DNA from: Roseiarcus sp963749715
GTDB taxonomy: Bacteria; Pseudomonadota; Alphaproteobacteria; Rhizobiales; Beijerinckiaceae
Direction of reading: 5' to 3'
Assembly (NCBI GenBank): GCA_963749715.1
Contig: CAVVNR010000004.1
Coordinates: 186,001-250,000 of the forward strand
Length of the DNA stretch: 64,000 nt
Shown here one piece after another: positions 36,218 through 44,756 of this stretch. A model generated the notes under the pieces. That model ran no database searches. It had not been told where the DNA came from and saw only the letters and a program-made list of their open reading frames with translations. Numbering within the stretch: position 1 is the first letter of the stretch; every line of letters starts with the position of its first letter. The position numbers and the translations under genes are program-made.

Positions 36218-38604
36218 CTACCGGAGCTGCACGCTTCGCAATCGAAGCGCGTTGGCGATCACGCTGACCGACGATAGGGACATCGCCAGCGCTGCGATGA
36301 TCGGCGACAGCAGAAGTCCGAACGCCGGATAGAGGACGCCGGCGGCGATCGGCACGCCCGCCACATTATACATGAAGGCGAAGACCAGAGTTTTGCCGGA
36401 TGTTGCGCATCGTCGCCTGCGACAGCCGGCGGGCGGTGACTATGCCTTGAAGGTCGCCGCGCAGGAGCGTGACGCCCGCGCTTTCGATCGCGACATCCGC
36501 GCCTGTCCCCATCGCGACGCCGACGTCGGCCGCCGCAAGCGCCGGCGCGTCGTTGACCCCATCTCCGGCCATGGCGACGATTCGCCCCTGCTTGCGCAGG
36601 CGTTCGACGATCTTGCCCTTGTCCGGCGGCAAGACGTCCGCCTCGATCTCCGCAATGCCGAGCTTGCGGCCCACGGCTTCGGCGGTCCTGCGATTGTCTC
36701 CGGTGAGCATAACGACGCGGATGCCTGCCTCCGTGAGGGCGCGAACCGCGCCCGCGGTCGTCGGCTTGATCGGGTCGGCGATAGCGATCGCGCCGTACGC
36801 CTTGCCGTCGATCGCGGCAAAGATCGCGGTCGCGCCGTCGTTGCGCAATTCGTCCGCCGGGCCTTCGAGCGCCGCAACGTCAATCCCTGCAGCCTGCATC
36901 ATGGCTCGGTTGCCGAGGACCACTTTGCGCCCTTCAACAATTCCGGCCACGCCTTGGCCGGCCGGGGCGTCGAAGTCCTCGACTTTCCCCAGCGTAAGGT
37001 TGCGATCGTCCGCCGCGCGCGCCAAAGCAGCGGCCAGCGGATGTTCGCTTCCCTTTTCGAGACTAGCCGCGAGCCGCAGCAACTCGTCCTCGCCGACGGG
37101 GCCGATGGCGCGCACCGCGACGACCGTGGGCTTGCCTTCCGTCAGCGTGCCGGTCTTGTCGACAACGAGCGTGTCGATCTTTTCGAGCCGCTCCAGCGCC
37201 TCGGCGTTCTTGATCAACACGCCGGACTGCGCGCCGCGCCCGACGCCGACCATGATCGACATCGGGGTCGCGAGGCCGAGCGCGCACGGGCAGGCAATGA
37301 TCAGGACCGATACGGCCGCGATCAAGCCATAGGCGTAGCGCGGCTCGGGACCCCAGATCGCCCAGGCGACAAAAGCGAGGACCGCAGCTCCGATCACGAG
37401 CGGAACGAACCAGCCCGAAACCTGATCGGCGAGGCGTTGGATCGGCGCGCGGCTTCGCTGCGCCTGCGCGACCATCTGCACGATCTGCGCAAGCATCGTG
37501 TCGCGCCCGACTTTGCCGGCCCGCATCACGAAGCCGCCGCTCTGGTTCATCGTCCCGCCGATCACTTTGTCGCCAACGGCCTTGCTGACCGGCATCGACT
37601 CTCCAGTCACCATCGACTCGTCGACCGCGCCGCGGCCCTCGAGCAGGTTGCCGTCGACCGGAACTTTCTCGCCCGGACGAACACGAAGCCGATCGCCGAC
37701 CGCGACGAGGTCGATCTCGACGTCCTCGTCTCCGCCGTCCGCTTTGATGCGCCGTGCGGTTTTCGGGGTCAGATCGAGCAGTGCCCGGATAGCGCCGCCG
37801 GTCCGTTCGCGTGCGCGGAGTTCAAGCACCTGTCCCAACAGCACAAGCGTGATAATGACTGCGGCAGCTTCGAAATAAACCGCGACCGAGCCGGCCGGGT
37901 TTCGAAACGCCGCCGGGAAAATGCCCGGCGCGAAGAGTCGCGACGACGCTATAGGTCCAGGCCACGCCAGTCCCCATGGCGATCAGCGTGAACATGTTGA
38001 GACTGCGCGTCTTGAGCGACGTCCAGCCGCGCTCGAAAAACGGCCACCCGGCCCAGAGCACGACCGGCGTCGCCAGCGCCGATTGAATCCAGTTGGCGAG
38101 CCCTTCGGACAGCCACATAGGCAAATTGATCAGATGCCCGCCCATTTCGAGCGCAACCACCGGGATCGACAGCGCGAGCGCGATCCGGAAGCGGCGGGTC
38201 ATATCGATGAGCTCGGCGCTCGGACCCTCCTCGGCGGCCGTCGCAACTTCCGGCTCGAGCGCCATGCCGCAGATTGGACAACTGCCCGGGCCGGTCCGAC
38301 GGATCTCGGGATGCATCGGGCAAGTGTAGATTGCGGCTGCCGGCGCGGCCTTCGGTTGAGCCTCCGGCTGTGACGCGAGCAGTTCCGCCGCGGCAGCCAT
38401 GTAGCGGGCGGGCTCGCCGACGAACTTCTCCCGGCAACGCGCGCTGCAAAAGTAAAAGGTCGCGCCGCGGCGCTCGGCCTTGTTCTTTGCCGTCGCCGGG
38501 TCGACCCACATGCCGCAGACCGGGTCCTTCACCCGTCCGGCCTGTTCGCGGCCGACGGTGTCGTTCATCGTCGCATGGGCATGGGAGTGATGATCGTGAG
38601 CCAT
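36218..38604 (-). CDS. copA: Copper-exporting P1B-type ATPase, two one-base frameshifts
   Basis: Pumps Cu(I) out of the cytoplasm using ATP. About 794 residues after repair. A His-rich N-terminus (DHHSHAHA) is followed by a YHS/TRASH metal domain (DPVCGMWVDP, FYFCSARCREKF) and a heavy-metal-binding motif YTCPMHPEIRRTGPGSCPIC. Eight membrane segments follow. Core motifs are VTGES, ACPCALGLATP at about 440, DKTGTLTEG at about 480, SEHPLAAAL, and GDGVNDAPAL at about 680. The frame breaks near 37936 (repair gives VVATFAPGIFPAAF) and near 36389 (repair gives RQNLVFAFMYN and the last helices). Both sites show ACTCT where ACCT is expected on the coding strand. It is transcribed from the CueR operator. 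Confidence 0.9.
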
Positions 38605-38634
38605 TCGATTTCTGCTTGTCTTGGACAGCTGAGC

Positions 38635-38665
38635 AGGCTAAACCTTCCCATCATGGGAAGGTCAA
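38635..38665 (-). promoter_or_regulatory. CueR-type operator and copA promoter
   Basis: ACCTTCCCAT-C-ATGGGAAGGT (38642-38662) is a perfect 21-base palindrome of the CueR class. On the minus strand it lies between TTGACC (-35) and TAGCCT (-10) with a 19-base spacer. That over-long spacing is how MerR-family activators work, by twisting DNA. It lies between divergent copA and the MerR gene, so it probably controls copA and may repress the regulator. Confidence 0.82.
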
Positions 38666-38678
38666 GCGAATTTCAACC

Positions 38679-39116
38679 ATGAAAATCGGCGCGGCGGCGG
38701 CAGCGAGCGGCGTCAACGCAAAAATGATCCGCCACTACGAGGCGATCGGCCTCCTGCGTCCGGCCGACCGCCGCGGGAACGCTTATCGAGACTACGGCGA
38801 GCGCGACATCCACGAGTTCCGGTTCATCCGGCGCGCGCGCCGGCTCGGCTTCTCGATTGCGGAAATCGCCGCTCTGCTGGCCCTGTGGCGCGATCGAAGC
38901 CGTCCGAGCCGCGAGGTCAAACGGATCGCGGAAGCGCATATCGGCGACCTTGAGGCGCGCGTCGCCGAGATGCTGGCGATGGCGAAGACGCTTCGAGAGC
39001 TTGTCGCCGCATGCCACGGCGACGATCGCCCGGATTGTCCGATCCTCGACGATCTCGCGCTCGGAGAGGGCGGCAGTGCTCGCGCCGCAGCGCCGCAGGG
39101 AGCGGTGGGTCGTTGA
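38679..39116 (+). CDS. cueR: Copper-responsive MerR family activator
   Basis: Cu(I)-sensing regulator of 145 residues. The N-terminal MerR helix-turn-helix and wing are KIGAAAAASGVNAKMIRHYE and IGLLRPADRRGNAYRDYG. The long dimer helix follows. The metal loop has C-x7-C (ACHGDDRPDCPI), the same spacing as the two ligands of E. coli CueR. It lacks an N-terminal Ser/Cys third ligand, which separates Cu(I) sensors from Zn or Hg ones. It is divergent from copA across a perfect operator. A longer upstream frame would cross the operator and is rejected. Confidence 0.88.
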   Translation: MKIGAAAAASGVNAKMIRHYEAIGLLRPADRRGNAYRDYGERDIHEFRFIRRARRLGFSIAEIAALLALWRDRSRPSREVKRIAEAHIGDLEARVAEMLAMAKTLRELVAACHGDDRPDCPILDDLALGEGGSARAAAPQGAVGR

Positions 39117-39213
39117 GCGCTCGCTTCGTTCCGGCGCAGACTGGCCAGATTCGATCCACTGCTGACGGTCGCTATGGTCCAAAAATCGAAGATGGAATTT
39201 TGAGGACGTTGCG

Positions 39214-39798
39214 ATGGCTAAAGACTTGGAAAATGCAATCTGCGCGGGTGTTATAGCTGCACACAAGCAATACGAGAAAATGACTGGCCGGTCACTTCGA
39301 CATGCGCCAGAGGCATTTCTCTCGACGCTGATAGCGACGACAATCCACAAAAAGCTGGGATATTCTGTGTATATGGACGCGGCGCTAAGTCGTATCGCGA
39401 GGGAAAGGGCAGAATTGGGAATCGCTGGCGGCAAGGGACCCAAGTCCAAAGATCTCTCGCTGCGGCCGGACATTTCGGTTTGGGGAAAGAAGGCTATTCG
39501 CGCAGCAATAGAAGTCAAGCGTGCGCCCTGGACACCTGGGATTAGCAGCGATGTAGAAAAGCTCAGAAAGATTGTCGGGAAAGATTATGGCCCGAAAGCA
39601 GGATATGTCGTAGCGCACACGACGGCTGACGAAGAAAAAACCGTGAACGCCCGTATCGACAAATGGATTAGCAGCAAGTCCAAACTGATAAAAAGAGATA
39701 CACAAAATGGTGGCGACAGACGGGTTTGGGGTTATGCGCTTTTGAAGGTGAAGCCGCTAGGAGCCTGTCTGCTTTATCCCTTCGCGACGGGGATTTGA
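39214..39798 (+). CDS. PD-(D/E)XK nuclease-like protein, 3' end altered by IS insertion
   Basis: No named family recognised. The 194-residue frame is clearly AT-richer than its surroundings, a sign of transfer. The pattern RPDISVW, ten residues, AAIEVKRAPW fits the PD-(D/E)XK nuclease core: Asp on one strand, Glu-x-Lys on the next. An N-terminal helical part (NAICAGVIAAHKQYEKMTG) and the C-terminal DRRVWGYALLKVKPL are conserved-looking. Start 39214 has GAGGA at seven bases. The IS element entered at codon 182. Removing it restores KVKPLG and a TGA, 183 residues, so the insertion only adds a 12-residue tail and probably leaves the core intact. It may be a restriction-type or repair nuclease. 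Confidence 0.6.
   Translation: MAKDLENAICAGVIAAHKQYEKMTGRSLRHAPEAFLSTLIATTIHKKLGYSVYMDAALSRIARERAELGIAGGKGPKSKDLSLRPDISVWGKKAIRAAIEVKRAPWTPGISSDVEKLRKIVGKDYGPKAGYVVAHTTADEEKTVNARIDKWISSKSKLIKRDTQNGGDRRVWGYALLKVKPLGACLLYPFATGI
39761..39771. repeat. IS terminal inverted repeat, left
   Basis: GAGCCTGTCTG, the exact reverse complement of the 11 bases at 41266-41276. With the CTAG duplication outside it the match extends to 15 bases. Confidence 0.8.
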
Positions 39799-39853
39799 AG
39801 CGCGGGACCGAGGCGCGGGAGTGGCGCGGCGCGTCTTTGGCAATTTCGCGAGG

Positions 39854-41212
39854 TTATGCGGCTGCGGCGTCTGCGATGAACGGAGTCCACCCTTGGGCCA
39901 GCTTCAAAACATTGTGGGCGATGCAGACAACGGCCCATTCGGCGGCGACCTTCTCGACCCCGCGCAATAGGAACTGGCGGAAGCCGCGTGCTTGCTTGAT
40001 CTGCCCGAACACCGGCTCGGGCAGTTGCTTGCGCAGCCGATAGGCACTGAGGTGGCCGCCGGCCTTGATCTTCTCGCGCATGGCGGCGACCCGCGCGCCG
40101 CCGCCTTCTCCTTCCCCTGCGTGCTTGGCCCGCCCCGGCGCGATATAGGCGTCGATCTCGCGCTGCTCCATCGCCGCAAGGTTGGCCTCGGAGCAATAGC
40201 CGGCGTCCGCCGACAGCTGCGCGGGCTTGCGGCCGAGATTGGCTTCGATCGCGTCGGCGATCGGCGTGAGCTGATGCTGGTCGCTCTGTCGGGCGTCGAG
40301 GCCGTGGGCGACGATCACCTGCGCCGTCGCGTCGACCGCCGCTTGCGCGTTGTAGCCCTGAATGAACCCGTCCTTGGTCTTCATGATGCGGCTTTCGGGG
40401 TCGGTGAAGTTCTTTTGCGCTTTCGGATCGGGTTCCTCGGAGGGTGGGGCGGCGGGCTTTCCCGGTCTCTTGCGCCCTTCGGCTTTTCGTTTCTCCTCAG
40501 CCTCGGCCCGCGCTTTCGCTTCGGCCGCGGCGGCCGCCTTCGCCTCGGCCTCCAATTCGGCCTGCGCCGCCCGGATCTTCTCGGCGCGCTTCTTCTTGTC
40601 GGCCACCCAATCGGGCATCTCCTCGCCGCTCTTGTCGCGGCCGAACGCCTCGTCTTCTCGCCCGTCCAAAGCTTCGGCGGCGCTCATCCACCGCGCCACC
40701 TCGGCCTCGAGCTCCGCCGCGCGCTTGGCCATGCGCTCGTAGCTCATCGCCTTGTGCTTCGAGGCGTTCGCCTTGATCTTCGTGCCGTCAAGAGCGACAT
40801 GGCCGAGCCTCGCCAGCCCCGACTGTTCGCACAGCTTCAAAACCTGGGTGAACAGGCCGGCGAGCGCCTTCAGGTGACGCTTGCGAAAGTCGGAGACGGT
40901 GCGAAAATCCGGCGGGTCAAGGCCGACCACGCTCATGAAGTCGACCCGCTCGCGCGCCGCCTTGGCGATCCGCCGCGACGAGTAGACGCCGTTGCAATAG
41001 GCGTAAAGCAACAGCGCCGTCATCATCGCCGGATCAAACGGCGGCTGTCCGCGCTCGCTCCCGTAGGCTCTCTCGATCTCCCGAAGGTCAAGATGATCGA
41101 GGATCAGCCCAACGACAAAGCGCGCCAAGTGGTCCGCGCCGACAAAGTCCTGCACGCACGGCGGAAACAGCAGCGGTTCGGCAATCTGCCAGGGGCGGAA
41201 TGTCTTGCTCAT
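39854..41212 (-). CDS. IS1182 family transposase
   Basis: DDE-type transposase of 452 residues, intact. The N-terminal domain has FRPWQIAEPLLFPPCVQDFV and ADHLARFVVGLI, then YGSERGQPPFDPAMMTALLLYAY, as in IS1182/IS1480-like elements. Catalytic acidic residues lie in VALDGTKIKANASKHKAMSY, QLSADAGYCSE, and a Glu in the C-terminal region near RGFRQFLLRGVEKV. A charged Ala/Glu/Lys coiled-coil insert (about 205-265) sits between the first and second Asp. Start MSKTFRPWQ at 41212. It is the sole gene of the element. Confidence 0.9.
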   Translation of the reverse strand: MSKTFRPWQIAEPLLFPPCVQDFVGADHLARFVVGLILDHLDLREIERAYGSERGQPPFDPAMMTALLLYAYCNGVYSSRRIAKAARERVDFMSVVGLDPPDFRTVSDFRKRHLKALAGLFTQVLKLCEQSGLARLGHVALDGTKIKANASKHKAMSYERMAKRAAELEAEVARWMSAAEALDGREDEAFGRDKSGEEMPDWVADKKKRAEKIRAAQAELEAEAKAAAAAEAKARAEAEEKRKAEGRKRPGKPAAPPSEEPDPKAQKNFTDPESRIMKTKDGFIQGYNAQAAVDATAQVIVAHGLDARQSDQHQLTPIADAIEANLGRKPAQLSADAGYCSEANLAAMEQREIDAYIAPGRAKHAGEGEGGGARVAAMREKIKAGGHLSAYRLRKQLPEPVFGQIKQARGFRQFLLRGVEKVAAEWAVVCIAHNVLKLAQGWTPFIADAAAA

Positions 41213-41265
41213 CCCCAAGCAGAATCCAATTCGCTCAACCCCCGCCAGCAAAATCCGCTATTATC

Positions 41266-41276
41266 CAGACAGGCTC
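41266..41276. repeat. IS terminal inverted repeat, right
   Basis: CAGACAGGCTC, reverse complement of the left end at 39761-39771, followed by the CTAG target copy. Confidence 0.8.
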
Positions 41277-41442
41277 CTAGGGTGACGTGTGAAGCCTCGA
41301 TGTGATCCTGCGTGTGGTCGTGCCAACCCTCAGCCACGCACTATCGTTCGAGACCCCGCGCGTCCCCGCGGGAATTCGCTCAATCTGCGATTTTCCCAGC
41401 GCCCCTCTTGCCCGCGACCGCGCGCTGATCCATGAGGCCGAA

Positions 41443-42645
41443 ATGAACCTCGTCTCGTCCCCGGCCATGAACAATTGGCCCGATCTGATCCGCCCCACGA
41501 TGCGCGGTGTCGCCACCAGCGGCATTCTCGAGGTGTTCAACTACGGCCGCGGCCGGCAGGGGCTGATTCCGTTGTGGGTCGGCGAGGGCGACCTGCCGAC
41601 GCCCCCGTTCATCAGCGAAGCGGCCAAGGCGTCTCTCGACCGCGGCGAGACCTTCTACACCGCCCAGCGCGGCGTCCCAGAGCTGCGCGCGGCGATCGCC
41701 GCCTATATGACGAGGGTCTGCGGCGCGGCGCCCGGCGGCGGCGCTTTCTCGCCCGAAAATTTCTTCGTCACCATCGGCGGCATGCATGCAATCGAGATTG
41801 CGACAAGGCTCATCGTCGGCCCGGGCGACGAGGCGCTCATCCCCTCGCCCGCCTGGCCCAATTTTGTCGGCGCGCTCGAAATCTCCGGCGCGCGCGCCGT
41901 GCCGGTCCGCCTCGACAAAGGGACACGATGGAGCCTCGATCCGGACAAGCTCGAGAAGGCGGTGACGCCCTTAACCCGGCTCATTTTTCTCAACACTCCC
42001 GCCAACCCGACCGGCTTCGTCGCGACGCGCGAGGAGATCGCCGCGACCCTTGAGATCGCGCGCCGGCATGGGCTTTGGATCATCGCCGACGAGATCTATG
42101 GACGGATCACTTATGACGGCGTCCGCGCGCCCTCGTTCCACGATGCGATGGCGCCTGACGACAAAATCATGTTCGTTCAGACGCTGTCGAAGAACTGGGC
42201 GATGACCGGCTTCCGCGTCGGCTGGCTCGAGGCTCCGGCGGCGCTTGGCGAGGTGATCGAGAACCTGGTCCAGTTCACCACCTCGGGCGTCCCCGTCTTC
42301 ACCCAGCGCGCCGCGACCGCGGCGCTGGACGCGGGCGAGGCGTTCCTCGCCTCGCAGATCGACCGCTGCCGCCGCTCGCGCGACACGCTGTGCCGGGGAC
42401 TGGCGGCGACGGGGCGGGTGCGCTTCTCCGAGCCGGAGGCGGCGTTCTATCTCTTCTGCTCGGTCGAGGGCTTCGCCAATTCGCGGGCGCTGGCGTTGAG
42501 ACTGATCGACGAAGCGGGCGTAGGCGCAGCGCCCGGCGGCGCCTTCGGCCCCGGCGGCGAGGGCCACCTGCGGCTCTGCTTCGCCCGCGATCCCGAGCAG
42601 ATCGCCGATGCGACGCGGCGGATGGCGGGCTGGCTGCGCCGCTAA
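41443..42645 (+). CDS. PLP-dependent aminotransferase, class I/II
   Basis: Fold-type I aminotransferase of 400 residues. Features are GEGDLPTPPFISEAA near the N-terminus, YTAQRGVPELRAAIAAYM, NTPANPTGFV with the cofactor-binding Asn, IIADEIYGRITYDG with the Asp that pairs with the pyridine nitrogen, and TLSKNWAMTGFRVGW with the Schiff-base Lys and substrate Arg. ATG 41443 follows GAGG at good spacing. The frame upstream toward the IS element is not conserved. Substrate is probably aspartate or an aromatic amino acid, but this cannot be fixed from sequence. Confidence 0.87.
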   Translation: MNLVSSPAMNNWPDLIRPTMRGVATSGILEVFNYGRGRQGLIPLWVGEGDLPTPPFISEAAKASLDRGETFYTAQRGVPELRAAIAAYMTRVCGAAPGGGAFSPENFFVTIGGMHAIEIATRLIVGPGDEALIPSPAWPNFVGALEISGARAVPVRLDKGTRWSLDPDKLEKAVTPLTRLIFLNTPANPTGFVATREEIAATLEIARRHGLWIIADEIYGRITYDGVRAPSFHDAMAPDDKIMFVQTLSKNWAMTGFRVGWLEAPAALGEVIENLVQFTTSGVPVFTQRAATAALDAGEAFLASQIDRCRRSRDTLCRGLAATGRVRFSEPEAAFYLFCSVEGFANSRALALRLIDEAGVGAAPGGAFGPGGEGHLRLCFARDPEQIADATRRMAGWLRR

Positions 42646-42655
42646 GCCGCCAAGA

Positions 42656-42752
42656 AACAAGGGAATTTTGTTGACGCGAACAGGGGCGTTTGTTCGCTGA
42701 ACAGGGAGTTTTCTTGGCGATAACAGGGAAGTTTTTTTGCGATAACAGGGAA
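42656..42752. repeat. Degenerate tandem repeat, five units of 21-23 bases
   Basis: Five copies of an AACAGGG-headed unit begin at 42656, 42679, 42700, 42722 and 42744. Each is followed by a T-rich half and a short gc-g end (approximately AACAGGGAAGTTTTTTTGCGAT). The array fills the gap between the aminotransferase stop and the CitE-like gene. Similar AACAGGGAATTTT arrays are familiar to me from Rhizobiales intergenic DNA. Confidence 0.75.
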
Positions 42753-42865
42753 GCGAGCCGCCCGGCGACAATCATCCAAAAATCCAATGCTGCTATGGCG
42801 AACAGGCCTCTGGCGCTGCAAAAAACTTGTCGTTAAATGCTGGGGATTATCGTCGGGAGATGTTC

Positions 42866-43758
42866 ATGCTTGCCCGCCCGCGCAGAAGCGTCCTCTACAT
42901 GCCCGGCTCCAACGCCAAGGCCTTGGCCAAGGCCGCGACCCTGCCCGTCGACGCGCTGATCCTCGATCTCGAGGATTCGGTCGCCCCCGACCAGAAGATC
43001 GCGGCGCGCGGTGAGGTCGCCGAGGCGACGCGCAAGGGCGGCTTCGGCGGCCGCGAGGTCGTCATCCGCGTCAACGGGCCGCATACGCCATGGGGAGACG
43101 AGGACCTCGCCGCCGCCGCCGCCGCCGGACCCGACGCGATCCTCCTGCCCAAGGTCGACGGTCCCGGGGCGATCATGGCCGCCGCCCGGGCGCTGCGCGA
43201 AGCCGGCGCGCCCGACCGGACCCGCCTCTGGGCGATGATGGAGACGCCGAACGCCATCCTGAACGCCGGCTCGATCGCCGCCGTCGCCGCCAACTCGGCC
43301 TCGCGTCTCGACCGTCATGGTGATGGGCCTCAACGATCTCGCCAAGGAGACGCGCGCCCGGCTGACCCCCGGCCGCCCGACGATGACCGCTTGGCTCGCA
43401 AGCTGCGTCGGTCGCGGCGCGCGCTCACGGCGTCGACATCATCGACGGCGTCTTCAACGACATCAAGGACCTCGACGGCTTCCGCCTCGAATGCCTACAG
43501 GGGCGCGACATGGGCCTCGACGGCAAGACGCTCATCCACCCCAGTCAGATCGACATCTGCAACGAAGTGTTCGCTCCCGCGCCCGCGGAGGTCGAGAGCG
43601 CCCGCGCCATCATCGAGGCGTTCGCGCTACCCGAAAACGCCGGCAAGGGCGCAATCCAGCTCAACGGCCGCATGGTCGAGCTCTTGCACGCCGACATGGC
43701 GCGCCGGACCCTCGCCATCGCCGACGCCATCGCCGCGCTCGACAAAGCGGCGGCCTGA
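42866..43758 (+). CDS. HpcH/HpaI or CitE-like CoA lyase, two one-base frameshifts
   Basis: TIM-barrel lyase of the CitE/malyl-CoA type (about 296 residues after repair), expected to cleave or form a beta-hydroxyacyl-CoA such as malyl- or citramalyl-CoA. Motifs are RSVLYMPGSNAKALAKA, LILDLEDSVAPDQK with the metal Asp/Glu, VIRVNGPHTPWGDEDL, DAILLPKVDGP and the ending GKTLIHPSQIDICNEVFAP. Frame is lost at about 43310 (repair gives SRLTVMVMGLNDLAKE) and again at 43410-43411 (repair gives AARAHGVDIIDGV). Both need removal of one G. ATG 42866 was chosen because GGAG lies seven bases before it. Confidence 0.85.
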
Positions 43759-43767
43759 GGGCGCTCG

Positions 43768-44052
43768 TTAGCGCAACCCGTCCGGCAACAGGGTTCGCTC
43801 GTCGATGATTGCGCGCTGAATTTGCGCCCGCGTCAAATTCAGCGCCCCTGAGAGATCGGCTCCTTTAAGAATTGTTCCCTCCAGGTTTGCGTCCTTGAAG
43901 TCGGCTCCGCGAAAGATCGCGTTCGTGCAGTCGGCATAACTGAGATTCGCGCCCACAAGGCTCGCCCCGCTGAGGTCCGTTCGGCGGATGAAGGTGCGAC
44001 TCAGATCAAGGTGCGGTCTCGGACGTGAGCGCGCTTTTTCGGCTATGGTCAT
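43768..44052 (-). CDS. Pentapeptide repeat protein (or C-terminal part of a split gene)
   Basis: 94 residues with about eight A(D/N)LXX units (HLDLS RTFIR RTDLS GASLV GANLS YADC), a right-handed quadrilateral helix fold. Its start, MTIAEKARSRPRPHL, follows GAGGAA at eight bases and lies 10 bases after the stop of the membrane protein upstream. Many relatives are single proteins made of that membrane domain plus these repeats. Removing one base near 44070-44080 would fuse the two here (EIVAVAEEQAMTIAEK). So this is either a real gene pair or one gene broken by an indel. Confidence 0.65.
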   Translation of the reverse strand: MTIAEKARSRPRPHLDLSRTFIRRTDLSGASLVGANLSYADCTNAIFRGADFKDANLEGTILKGADLSGALNLTRAQIQRAIIDERTLLPDGLR

Positions 44053-44062
44053 GGCCTGTTCC

Positions 44063-44446
44063 TCAGCGACCGCTAACGATTTCCATGATTTCCCGAACAT
44101 CGGCGGGAGGATCTTGGTCGCCATAGTCTACCCGGTTCTCCCTCAAATAGGTAGTCAGCAGACGCACCACAGGTTCCGAGAGATCGGGAAAGTCGCGGCA
44201 AACTTGGCCGAGCGTCAAGATCGCGCCGAGACGAACCTCAAGCTTCTCGTCTTTGAGTTGCCCGACAGCCCTATTGAAAAGTTCCGCCACATGGTCACGC
44301 CTCGCAAGCGAAGCCTGACGCGTCTGCGCTTCGGCCTGTTTGTCGGCGGCCCGCACGCGCTGCCAAGCGAGATAGATGCCGACGGCTGCGCCCAACACCA
44401 ATCCTAAATTGCGAACAATCTCCGAAAGGTCAGTCCACCACTGCAT
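44063..44446 (-). CDS. Membrane-anchored N-terminal partner of pentapeptide protein
   Basis: 127 residues. One membrane helix (IVRNLGLVLGAAVGIYLAW) is followed by a helical linker (RAADKQAEAQTRQASLARRD) and a HEAT-like stretch (GQLKDEKLEVRLGAILTLGQ). This domain usually precedes pentapeptide repeats in one chain in known bacterial proteins. Here it ends in TGA at 44063, just before the pentapeptide frame. The combined span 44446-43768 is 3n+1 long, consistent with one extra base. Function unknown. Confidence 0.65.
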   Translation of the reverse strand: MQWWTDLSEIVRNLGLVLGAAVGIYLAWQRVRAADKQAEAQTRQASLARRDHVAELFNRAVGQLKDEKLEVRLGAILTLGQVCRDFPDLSEPVVRLLTTYLRENRVDYGDQDPPADVREIMEIVSGR

Positions 44447-44499
44447 TTGCGGCCCCAGCCGGCGGTTCGTCTATTGTCAGTTTTGATCCAGGCGGAGCA

Positions 44500-44733
44500 T
44501 TGAAGTTTAGGAAAAATCGGACGACGCTTCCGTGTGCCGGCGGCCTCGGAGGCGAAAAAACTGCGGCTCACACTTCGGTTTCTCGGCAGGACACTGCGTC
44601 ACGGTTCCTGCCGCCCGACGACTGTCCGAGCCTCTATTGTCTGAGGGGCGCCTACGCGGTGATCTCCGGCGCGATCATCGCCGCGACTGTCATCGCTGGC
44701 GTCTATTCGGGCTTCGCGGACCTTTCGCGGTGA
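44500..44733 (+). CDS. Possible small membrane protein
   Basis: A 77-residue frame starting at TTG with GGCGGAGC before it. The second half contains a plausible membrane segment (AYAVISGAIIAATVIAGVYS). The first half has no recognisable pattern. It lies in an otherwise empty 310-base gap between the pentapeptide locus and irr. Nothing else supports it, so it may be chance. Confidence 0.3.
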   Translation: MKFRKNRTTLPCAGGLGGEKTAAHTSVSRQDTASRFLPPDDCPSLYCLRGAYAVISGAIIAATVIAGVYSGFADLSR

Positions 44734-44756
44734 ACACCCGGCGCGGCCGCCCGGCG

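Larger units (their letters stand above)
39757..41280. mobile_element. Complete IS1182-type insertion sequence with CTAG target duplication
   Basis: The element proper runs 39761-41276. Its terminal inverted repeats are GAGCCTGTCTG on the left and CAGACAGGCTC on the right. A CTAG duplication flanks it at 39757-39760 and 41277-41280. A palindromic 4-bp target fits the IS1182 group. It carries one intact transposase reading leftward. Deleting the element and one CTAG rejoins the interrupted nuclease-like gene and its TGA stop, so this is a precise and probably recent insertion. Confidence 0.85.

Noticed and set aside
36366..38604. Two separate copper ATPases
   Set aside because: The two frames hold complementary halves of one P1B ATPase and join with single-base repair.
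42656..42752. CRISPR reading of the AACAGGG array
   Set aside because: Units are only 21-23 bases, contiguous and degenerate, with no spacers and no cas genes.
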